A stretch of DNA of 10,544 bases from Fragilaria radians (taxonomy: Eukaryota; Bacillariophyta; Fragilariophyceae; Fragilariales; Fragilariaceae). Of the stretch, positions 1-7,184 are shown one piece after another (the stretch's first letter is position 1; each line of letters starts with the position of its first letter). The stretch lies in NCBI GenBank assembly GCA_900642245.1, contig CAAAJI010000151.1, forward strand, positions 1-10,544. The letters are read 5' to 3'. A model generated the notes under the pieces. That model was not told the DNA's origin. It was given only the letters and a program-made list of their open reading frames with translations, and ran no database searches. The position numbers were made by a program, and so were the translations under genes.

Positions 1-829
1 CAACAATTAATCCTTGAATGTATGCCAGCAGTATTGGTTTCCAAACTCCGAACAAATTCCTGACGTTAAACAATTCACGCATCGACGTCATTCCAACAAG
101 TTTCTCTCAACTTAGAAAAATCTGCGTTTTTACTTGGAGTCTCTATATTTTCTTTTACATCATGTGTTATAGTTTGAACTTATTTGAAAGAAAGTGTCAA
201 TTATCAATTATTATCTTGCCAATTTGATCTTGACACTATCGCCCCACCGAACAAAAACTTAAATATATACACGGTAATCCAAGAAATTGATGCAATCCAT
301 CATTTGGACTAACTTAAGAACAATTTGGAAGTCATTTCTGATTTTGTGAGAAAGAGATTCAGTTTTACAGCCATGATTGGACTAAGAATGAATGGAATGT
401 CCGAGGCGTAGGTTTAATGCCTCAACTTTCACCTTCTCACCATACAAAGAATTGGTATCAATAGTACTGAATGCACAGGTCAAAACCATTGAGAACATGC
501 CAACGTTTTGAGTCAGAGTCATTCCCTTGCACAACAAGATTCGTGACATTTTGCTTCAAGTTACAGTTTTTTTTCTCTGGAGGTACAATTGACAGATTAT
601 GATATGGCCAAAAGTTGCTGATGCATCATGTTCAATATCCTGCAGAATACGTTCCTTTTTAAACCAAGGCGTGAATGAGACAGCGGACAACAACTGCATT
701 GTTATAACTGCTTAGGTTTCAAGATGCACTTTGCACGGTAGTAGTCTAGAAAGTTTTGTCTGAGAAATGCTTTATTTTGGAGAATGAACTTAAGCAAATG
801 GAATTGTGGAAGGATAGCATCACAACTTA
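1..829. other. No recognisable gene; AT-rich sequence
   Basis: I see no intact gene here. A 69-codon frame at 18-227 starts with ATG, but its product is hydrophobic, low in information and like nothing I know. Plus-strand stretches around 400-560 read as plausible peptide for about 30 codons before a stop, which would suit old coding sequence, but no motif is recognisable. The stretch may be the 5' part of the decayed element that follows; that is only a guess from position. Confidence 0.4.
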
Positions 830-1256
830 ACAAATGACATTATGAAGATTTACAAGGACCATGATAGCTTGCTTCAACAGGATGTTAAGTCTTTGTTGCC
901 AAAATGGTTACAACTTTTAGATTCTATGGAAAGAAGACTCATAGGTTCTCCAAAATGTTGACAAATAACCATGAATATTTATCTGATGAAACTATGTCTC
1001 AAATCAACAGGAGAATTGAATTGCACCTGTTAATTAATATGTCTTTCCTTCTTCATCAAGATAACATAAAAAAACATGGTGAAGAATGCCAGGTTTCAGA
1101 AGTGGCAATGTCCACCAATGATGAAAGCATTTAGTGTCAACAGAAGATTATATCTTGGAAGGTAAACACATTGATGACCTATTGAAAGAGATGAAAGAGG
1201 CAGCCGAGACAAAAATGGATACATTATTACAATTATTGTTGGATCTTACATAAACT
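830..1256 (+). pseudogene. Decayed coding region read across shifting plus-strand frames
   Basis: Three successive plus-strand frames give protein-like sequence that hands over at frameshifts. The first runs from about 832 to 960 and contains the peptides DSLLQQDVKSLLPKWLQLLD and SMERRLIG. The second is about 950-1134 (LSDETMSQINRRIELHLL). The third is about 1134-1254 (DDLLKEMKEAAETKMDTLLQ), ending in TAA. All three are rich in helix-forming, charged and leucine residues, as in a coiled-coil protein. The 76-codon frame at 904-1134 begins with ATG but is better read as a fragment. No family is recognised. Because a retroelement-like fossil follows within 300 bases, it could be an ORF1-type or N-terminal part of the same element. 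It could also be chance open sequence in AT-rich DNA. Confidence 0.3.
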
Positions 1257-1526
1257 TACAATGCAAATCGGCAAGAAAGGAGGTTAACAAAGCATCATGC
1301 AACTCAGTCTCTAACAAGAATAGGCCTAAAGATAGGAGAAGACGATTTTTATTCGAAAAATAACCCATGACTCATCAGATGACCATTACAATACGACAAG
1401 AAATAACACACAATCCAAAACTGACAATCCTTTGACCATAAATATCAATATGAAATAGTCACAAGACACAACAATTGTGAAGATAAATTACAAGTCAATG
1501 ACAAAGGCTAATATTGAACCTTGAGA

Positions 1527-2295
1527 AGACATTACTCTCACTAATAATATCAATGGTTTACAAATCAAGAGTTTTCCTTATACATTACACCAGATGCTTA
1601 GAATGATGTTTGAGGACAGCATATTTTACGTATCAATGTATGTGGTCACAGATTCGGAACCTATAACCTCAAACAATTCGTGTTAGTACCATTCAATGAC
1701 AACGTCCATGATAAACTTGAAGCTGAATCATTGTCAGGCATGTATTATCAAGAGAGCAAGTACATAATCTTGATAACACGTTTGGTACTCCAAATATTGG
1801 ATGAGAATGTCACCCGTAACTTTAATATTCCTCTTTAGGATGTTGCCAATGATGTTATTCCGTTTGATGAATGGACGTTAAAAATAAAACATTGTAAAGA
1901 GCTAATAACTTCACCGTCAGGCCTTCATTTGGGCTACCATATATGTTGGAGCTACCCTTACTGAAATTGATTGTTGCCGACACAAATTAGATACCACCAT
2001 GACAACTCCAACAAGGCCCACCTCACACCATTAAACATAATAAGTCCGTTTTGCATTATTGGGCACTAATTATCAAGACACCACCAAGACATGGCTCACA
2101 AACGCTAATATCACCACTTGGCAAATGGTTAGTGCTATTTCACAAAGTTTGAAGAAAACACTGTACGCGTCGGGACAAATTCAACGCAGAAAGCCTCAGC
2201 ACATTGAGAAAGTTCATCTTATGCATCATGATATGAAAGCTACAAAAAGGAAAAACAATCCTCAAGAGAAAACAAGTGAATCCGTTTCAGAATAA
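1527..2295 (+). pseudogene. Fossil retroelement ORF (region preceding reverse transcriptase), inactivated
   Basis: The plus-strand frame from 1680 to 2069 reads as protein with in-frame stops at 1836-1838 (TAG), 1962-1964 (TGA) and 1968-1970 (TGA). Between the first two stops it contains DEWTLKIKHCKELITSPSG followed by LHLGYH (about 1869-1940). I recognise this as similar to the motif of the form (W/F)K..(T)SPSGRHLGHYK that precedes the reverse-transcriptase fingers in non-LTR-like retroelement polyproteins of diatoms and oomycetes. A further frame, shifted by +1, stays open at 2059-2295 for 78 codons but begins at a TTG and ends without an RT catalytic motif; it may be continuing element sequence. 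I see no YADD-type box, endonuclease, terminal repeat or poly-A tail. The element is therefore truncated and dead. The family assignment rests on one motif recalled by eye. Confidence 0.4.
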
Positions 2296-2385
2296 CAGTC
2301 CGGATTTGGTGTCAGATCCCATGCGAGGCTAGTGGTGGTAGTACCAATCTTGCAGAATATGTAGAACAGTTCAAAATGAGGGATA

Positions 2386-2466
2386 CCTCCACCAAAAATC
2401 GACTCAATTGAACCGTGGACTAGCATTGACACAAACTTAATTCGACTCCTACTTCCACCAAAAATA
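2386..2466. repeat. Short direct repeat pair, spacing 66 bp
   Basis: The 11-mer CCACCAAAAAT occurs at 2389-2399 and again at 2455-2465, within a slightly longer imperfect match (C(C/T)TCCACCAAAAAT, then a diverging AT-rich tail). The offset of 66 is a multiple of three. On the minus strand both units read Ser-Ile-Phe-Gly-Gly in an open frame at 2262-2480. The pair may be a small local duplication within decayed coding DNA; no function is evident. Confidence 0.4.
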
Positions 2467-2480
2467 GAATTGTCTTTCAC

Positions 2481-3429
2481 GATACTTGTCCGTTACTGAA
2501 ATGACATCATGTTTTAGGTTCCTTTTAATTCCTATAACGGAGTGACAGATCAATAGAGCTAGAGGATACGTCTGAGTAAAGAAATCTTTTCTCCTGGAGC
2601 GATAGTGAGTACATGATTTGAAGGCACTTGTCAACATCTCTAAAATGAAGGCATTTTAAAAGTTGTCATCAAAAGTTGACTTCAGACTGATCAGTAGGAA
2701 AGACGGAAAGAAGATTCTGTCTGTTCCTAATTTTAACTGAATTTCCAAAGGAAAACTTAAGGAACACCGCTGTGATTATTAACCGAAATGATGTAATGTA
2801 TCTTCTGCATAAACCTGAACCCATTAATTTACGTAATTCATGACTCAAGCTGAAAAAGGATGGATTCTTTTCCGTCATTTATTCTTTTCATATCATGTCT
2901 CAATCTTTAGAATATAAGCGCCTTAGAATATATTTAATGAATGTCATCGAAAGAGATTTTTATTTTAATGGCTCTATTTTGTGCTTGAGGCACATAGCTT
3001 TGCGTTAATACTGAACTTAAATCTTTTGACAGCAACCTAGTTCATGCATTTGTCTGTCTATCTCTTATTTAAGGATCACCAGAGAAATTCAAAACAACAA
3101 AATTTTTAATGAAGAAGTAATTTTTGTACCAAAGTTTTGATTGCAGACCTGACTGTCATTGATGACTAAAAATTATTTAGGCGCTGAATACCGACACCAT
3201 TTTTTTTTGTCCGATGCAGTACAAGACAGACGTAACTCTCAATCCCCATCAAAAATCATCTGTTTTTCTTTGATGAATTCAAGAATTTCCGTTGCGAATG
3301 ATCATCTTAAATACATTTTGGGGGAAAGGAGCCAATAGTTATTACGATATGGTGAAAAAGTCTGGGAAGTACCTGAAGAATTTCTTAAAAAATTGTAAAA
3401 TTAATCCCTTCAAGTTATCATAGAAGTCA
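2481..3429. other. Gene-poor stretch upstream of the first DUF6824-type gene
   Basis: No intact gene is recognised. The plus-strand frame from 2691 to 3008 is open for 103 codons apart from a single TGA at 2841-2843, with a fairly protein-like composition but no motif I know; it could be a one-stop pseudogene or chance. Poly-T and poly-A runs occur near 3200 and 3385. The last few hundred bases should hold the promoter of the gene at 3530, but I can identify no TATA box or other element with confidence. The stretch AAGAAT(C)TTCCGTTG occurs near 3280 and again near 6887, upstream of both copies, and may be a remnant of older shared upstream sequence. Confidence 0.4.
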
Positions 3430-3537
3430 ATGTTCATCGGAACAATTGGTCATCAGAAAAACAACAGTATCAGTCACGAAAGCTCATTATCGTTTGATTC
3501 GCCGTCACACTTTTTCATCAAAAGAACGAATGAATAA
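3430..3537 (+). promoter_or_regulatory. Overlapping upstream ORF (35 codons) or alternative first exon, copy A
   Basis: An ATG at 3430 opens a frame different from the main gene and ends at TAA 3535-3537, five bases past the first base of the main ATG at 3530. Its last 23 codons are shared with copy B (SISHES..., then SFDSPSHFFIKR). If transcribed as such, it would act as an overlapping uORF that hinders initiation at 3530. Alternatively, removing a GT-AG segment starting at GT 3467 and ending at AG 3523-3524 (58 nt) or 3538-3539 (73 nt) would join this ATG in frame to the DUF6824-type protein. The donor reads A|GTATCA. The pyrimidine run ahead of 3524 makes the shorter choice the better acceptor. 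The sequence alone cannot choose between these readings. Confidence 0.4.
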
Positions 3538-4366
3538 AGCGTCAAGAAATTATCTGCCACATGAGTATCAACCATCGAATTTCGACATAATCTGTGGTCG
3601 TGGACCTACTTGCTTCAACCATCCCGGGAACGTTGCCTTTCGCCGAGTGATTGAAAAGTATCTTGATCGCTATGGCGCTACAAAAAACAAATTCGAAAAG
3701 ACAGCTATAGTCGTAGAAGTAACACGAGAAGCTTTACATAGTGATGGTATAATGCGCAAGGTTGTGAGATGGTGTAGGATCAGAAAGCTGTGGTTTGAGT
3801 TACCCGGGGTGATTTTTCGCCAAAAGGTTGGGCAAACTATGCGAGACGCATTGTTGATGAGAGATCCGCAGAAACGTGCGATTCAGAAGCAAAAGCGAGC
3901 GTTTCAACGAGTTTGCAGAGAACATGATGCTCAGCAATCAGTTGAATCTTTTGGTTTTCTGGAAAATTTGAGTAATACAGATAGCCCCGGTAAGATGATG
4001 AATCTTTTGAATAGAAATAATAATGATAGTTATGATGGAGATCATTCTGAAAGATTGAATATGGCATTAAGTCAAGTGCAACCACAATTCATTCTACCAG
4101 CAAAGTTTGACATCTTGAAAGAGAGTCATGAAATATCAGACAATCCCTGGGTAAAGAATACGAATTACACTTGTCGCTTGAATACTGAGGTATTCGGTGG
4201 AAATAAAGTGGAAGGAGAGGCTTCACCTTTTGTTTCTAATATCAAGTCTGATGCTGACAATTTTAAAATATCCCATTCGAATAACGAAGGAGAAATGTTC
4301 AGCGAAGATGATGAGTCAGATACTTGTAGTACTGATTGGTTTGGTGACATCTTCGCTGATATATAA
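3530..4366 (+). CDS. DUF6824-type domain protein, 278 aa, paralogue A
   Basis: Function is unknown. The match to the diatom-expanded DUF6824 family is from memory of its motifs. Residues 16-115 form the domain: DIICGRGPTCFNHPGN (19-34, the G-R-G...N-H-P-G-N signature), an IEKYLDRY helix (41-48), KFEKTAIVVEVTREAL (54-69), then WFELPGV (88-94) and KVGQTMRDAL (99-108). A basic helix-like stretch follows (111-130, eight Lys/Arg). Next comes an Asn/Asp/Ser-rich linker (about 150-175) and an acidic tail with aromatic residues ending DWFGDIFADI (269-278). Together this looks like a nuclear regulatory protein, which is inference; no signal peptide or membrane segment is visible. The ATG at 3530 is the first in frame; the frame is open further upstream back to a stop near 3385 but lacks an ATG, so a spliced upstream start is possible. 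No frameshift or stop interrupts it. Confidence 0.85.
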   Translation: MNKASRNYLPHEYQPSNFDIICGRGPTCFNHPGNVAFRRVIEKYLDRYGATKNKFEKTAIVVEVTREALHSDGIMRKVVRWCRIRKLWFELPGVIFRQKVGQTMRDALLMRDPQKRAIQKQKRAFQRVCREHDAQQSVESFGFLENLSNTDSPGKMMNLLNRNNNDSYDGDHSERLNMALSQVQPQFILPAKFDILKESHEISDNPWVKNTNYTCRLNTEVFGGNKVEGEASPFVSNIKSDADNFKISHSNNEGEMFSEDDESDTCSTDWFGDIFADI

Positions 4367-4391
4367 AGTATAGATTGAAACTCTCTATATT
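4367..4391 (+). other. Hairpin immediately after the stop codon, copy A
   Basis: AGTATAGA (4367-4374) can pair with TCTATATT (4384-4391) around the 9-base loop TTGAAACTC. This gives an 8-bp stem with one G-U pair. Copy B has the same stem and identical loop, with the G-U replaced by G-C, so pairing is kept. It lies at the very start of the 3' UTR. A role in mRNA stability or 3' end formation is possible but unproven, and a stem this short can arise by chance. Confidence 0.35.
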
Positions 4392-4558
4392 ATCAGCCTT
4401 GAGAAAGAGAAAGGAGTTCGGAAAGATTACTTTTAGAAAGATTGTTTTTCGTTAAGGAAACAGTTGCTTAATCAAGTCAATTTCTTTACCTTTAGTTAAT
4501 GTAAAATATGATTTTCTTCTTCGCATCAGTTGTTTTTGAATCGTTCACATAACATTTG

Positions 4559-4670
4559 TCGACCATAAATGACAAATGTGTAGGAAGGATGGAAACATAC
4601 CGATAAAGAGTGACGTATCTTTCGAACTAGATTTTTTCTTCAGTTTCATCGGAGCGGTCGATAGCGCAAG
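4559..4670. other. Conserved 3'-flank block shared by both copies, with TGACGT core
   Basis: About 112 bases, starting about 190 bases past the stop codon, match 8206-8316 with roughly five differences. Sequence on either side diverges more (for example 4445-4555 against 8105-8205). The block contains TGACGT (4611-4616), the core bound by bZIP factors and described as a CO2/cAMP-responsive element in a diatom carbonic anhydrase promoter. Short open frames cross it on both strands, but the plus frame is broken in copy B by a one-base T-run difference. It could be a 3' UTR element, an enhancer, or the upstream region of a downstream gene. Confidence 0.4.
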
Positions 4671-4821
4671 ATGGTCCAACAACCTCAAGTTACGAAGATT
4701 TTTTCGGATTCTTCTCTCGCTTGAATTAAGCTTACACATGGTGTATGGTCTAAATAAAGTTAGGAATGGTGGATGAAAATGCAAGCCAGGGCATCCTAAG
4801 GTATTCAGTCGCAACGCATGA

Positions 4822-5064
4822 CTCATAAAAACCGTTGTCTGTTACTTGGCAAGAGAGGTCAACACGAATATTGGTCCATGGTCTTATCACTCTAGGCCTC
4901 TGAAGAAGAATGCATACATGCTCAATAGGAAAGTATGTGCTCATTTAACTTCAGGCAAGATTGTGATCCATTCTGGAGAGGCTAGAAAGTGAGAACCAGC
5001 GTCATGTGCAAATATGGCGTGGTGTCATAGAATGGGAATACCGAGTCTATTGGGCTTTGCTTGA
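4822..5064 (+). pseudogene. Broken ORF in the 3' flank, counterpart of 8476-8697
   Basis: The frame is open from 4822 to a TGA at 4990-4992, then continues in frame to TGA 5062-5064. It has no recognised family and no early ATG. It shares with copy B, in the same frame, REVNT followed by GPW near the start and HRMGIPS near the end. The spacing is 58 codons here and 53 in copy B, so the net length change is a multiple of three. That is weak evidence that the ancestral segment encoded protein, since random indels would usually break the frame. The rest of the two peptides aligns poorly. A chance open frame is a real alternative. Confidence 0.25.
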
Positions 5065-5608
5065 TATTTAGTGCCAAAATTTCCAACGTAAATTTTAATT
5101 AGCAAAAATAGAAGGGGTACTTGGTGGATTACTGCATACTCGAAACTGTCGGTGCCTTCTACATTTCATGCTGTTGATTCAATTAAGTGTTCATATTTTG
5201 AGGTTTCTGAAACAAATTCAACCCTATCATGAGCTGTCATATCTGCACTTACTAAACAACAAATGCTCCTCTCCTGATGTCGTAGTGATGACTATCGCCA
5301 AAATAATAATCACAAGAATCGCAAAGCAACATATCGCATAGGCAATATCGAAGAATGGGGATGCATTATTGAACAAGATCATTGATAAACGAAAAAAGCT
5401 AATGGCAGGAAATACGCCAGCTAAAAGTTAATATTATTTAAACATACAATAACCCCCATTGGCAGTCTAAGCATGCAAAAAGGTAGTCTACACTACTCAA
5501 GCACTTCGGACAAAGGCTGATGACTAAGATTTCTCTACCTTTACCAGCTAGCCTAAACGGCATTAAAAATGAACACCTCAAATCAGATAGATCTAAGCAT
5601 TCATACTT
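5065..5608. other. Distal 3' flank of copy A, no gene seen
   Basis: This stretch aligns only patchily with 8698-9199, with short anchors such as ATTACTGCATAC (5128 against 8735) and the CACTACTC..GCACTT block (about 5490 against 9082). Open frames are short, differ between the copies and contain no recognised motif, so I read it as non-coding duplicated DNA. Confidence 0.5.
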
Positions 5609-5866
5609 CAAGAAATCAAAATTTAAGGAAGCACATCTTACATTACCGAAAGTAATCATGACTATAAAAATCACATATTTCAACAGAACTAACGCACTTG
5701 TAATTCATGACTTCATACCCCAAAATATCAATTTATCTCGTTTACTGTAACCATCAATACCTTAAATTACGACAGACGTCTAAAGTTTGCATAGCATTGC
5801 TATTTCAAGAGAAATCTGTCAGACATCTAACTTAATTAATTCAACATATCTTCATTACCAGATAAG

Positions 5867-5874
5867 TGACGTCA
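5867..5874. promoter_or_regulatory. TGACGTCA, full CRE/bZIP-type palindrome
   Basis: A perfect 8-bp cAMP-response-element palindrome lies about 1.3 kb upstream of the second gene's ATG. The TGACGT half-site is a known bZIP target, including CO2-responsive promoters of diatoms. An 8-mer is expected by chance about once per 65 kb in balanced sequence and less often in AT-rich DNA, so its presence is only mildly suggestive. The distance to the gene weakens any regulatory claim. Confidence 0.2.
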
Positions 5875-6096
5875 ACCAGACACTACAGTAGAGAGCATCA
5901 TCTTTACTCCTGCTTGCTGAATCAGCCCTAATGTCATTATTATTGAGCCAATGCTTTTTCAATGAAGAAGAAGCTGCTGCATGAAAACTTGCAATCTTCC
6001 ACCGCATCATCTTCAAGGTAAACAGGGCACTTTGCAATGCTTGTTCTAACGCTAAGTCCTTATTGAGGGCAACCTAACATATGTATATTGACGCTT

Positions 6097-6114
6097 ATAT
6101 ATATGCATATATAT
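6097..6114. repeat. Perfect 18-bp AT-rich palindrome
   Basis: ATATATATGCATATATAT is its own reverse complement, centred on TGCA. ACATATGT, another palindrome, lies about 20 bases upstream. Such runs are common in AT-rich spacers and could extrude as a cruciform. No gene lies close enough to call it a terminator. Confidence 0.5.
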
Positions 6115-7094
6115 GTCCAGAAATCGATCAAAAAAGAAATTATTAGTAATGAGAAAGTAGCAAAGTTGCTTTTACCCAGAATTTCCATGATGGTGATGAA
6201 CCAAGATTAAGTTTCATATGTGACTAGTTAATATAAAGTATCTGGTCATGTTAACGACTTTCAGTGAGCTAAAGAACGAGTAATGTATCTAGGTAGTTAT
6301 ATATTTGGAGGATAAAGTGTTTAATCATGGAATTCCATAATGTCACTTATCAAGTAGAGAGAAACAGCAAGATCAAATTCATTGACCTACCTCTCTTTTC
6401 CAAGCACACCACAAAGTGTACTCAAGCAGTGATAGAGCATCAACATACCTACAAACCATAAAATGAAAACAGACTAAAGTCAAAACTCCTTGTACGTTCC
6501 TGAATTGATGATACAAACTAATTCTAGGTGAAATGATTCAAGATAATGTTGGTGATCTACAAGTCATAGAAAACGAGTGATTCTTTCCCAAAAGTGAGAA
6601 TTTCCATAAAAGAACTTCAGAGTTCATAATCTCGAATTCAAGCTGTCGCCCAATGAAGGCCAATGAAATTACTCTTTTCAATTATTTGATTTGATTTCAG
6701 GATTCAATTTGTGTCTTGCAAAGTTAAAACATTACAGTTGAATGGTAATGGTTTAAGCATGAAAGGATTTTTTCAATTTTTACAATTCGATGACAACAAT
6801 AAGGAGGGTAGTAGAGGATCAGCGGCGAGATGTATCCATTTCATTCAGTCTCGGTAATCGTCGCAGTACTCCAAATTTACGGTTTAAGAATCTTCCGTTG
6901 TAGGAAGGCTATTCTTGAAAGCTATTATGCGTAACTGTTTTGATGCTTTGATTCTACTGAAACTTGTAAAGTGTGACTTCGCATTAATTAGATAGTTAAC
7001 CGAACGATTTTTCGATTTATCGACTAATCCTTTTCTCAAGAAAACAGACAGACAGGTGGGTTATCAGAACAGGAATTTCTTTATTGTAGAACAC

Positions 7095-7184
7095 ATGATT
7101 TGGAATCCCACTAGTATCAGTCACGAAAGCCCTATTTCGTTTGATTCGCCGTCACACTTTTTCATCAAAAGAAAGAATGAATAA
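7095..7184 (+). promoter_or_regulatory. Overlapping upstream ORF (29 codons) or alternative first exon, copy B
   Basis: An ATG at 7095, in sequence not shared with copy A, opens the same non-main frame as the ATG at 3430 and ends at TAA 7182-7184, overlapping the main ATG at 7177. Its first six codons (MIWNPT) are unique; the following 23 correspond to copy A. As in copy A, removing GT 7114 to AG 7170-7171 or 7185-7186 would fuse it in frame to the main protein. That both copies independently have an upstream ATG in this frame, with no stop in between, is suggestive but could be coincidence. Confidence 0.4.

Larger units (their letters stand above)
3466..5608 (+). repeat. Tandem segmental duplication, copy A (about 2.14 kb)
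   Basis: This segment aligns colinearly with 7113-9199 in the same orientation. The left edge is sharp: AGTATCAGTCACGAAAGC begins at 3466 and at 7113, with no alignable sequence immediately upstream. The right edge fades; the last anchors are ACCTTTACCAGC (5537) against ATCTTTACCAGC (9129), AATCAGAT (5581 against 9171) and TCATACTT (5601 against 9192). Identity is near-complete over the first half of the gene, lower in its second half, high again around 4559-4670, and then falls with many indels. The unit includes the whole gene plus about 1.2 kb of 3' flank but less than 70 bp of 5' flank, so it is a DNA-level duplication and the copies probably have different promoters. Confidence 0.9.
5609..7112. 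other. Spacer between the duplicated segments, no gene seen
   Basis: About 1.5 kb without a recognisable gene on either strand. The longest open frames here are a plus-strand one at about 5520-5750, running in from copy A, and a minus-strand one at 5855-6037; both are Ser/Asn/Lys-rich and unlike known proteins. The stretch contains a TGACGTCA site and an AT palindrome, listed separately. The sequence just before 7113 does not match that before 3466, so the second gene probably uses its own promoter here. Confidence 0.5.

Noticed and set aside
3446..3529. In-frame extension of gene A to a TTG at 3446, and of gene B to a TTG at 7141
   Set aside because: Nuclear genes of this kind start at ATG; the two extensions start at non-equivalent positions, and no in-frame ATG exists upstream before a stop.
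3837..4085. 82-codon minus-strand frame inside gene A, repeated at 7484-7732 in gene B
   Set aside because: Antisense shadow of the DUF6824-type gene; the shared peptide is explained by the shared DNA.
4165..4350. 61-codon minus-strand frame in the gene A tail, repeated at 7812-7997
   Set aside because: Antisense of the Asp/Glu/Ser-rich C-terminal coding sequence, with no support of its own.
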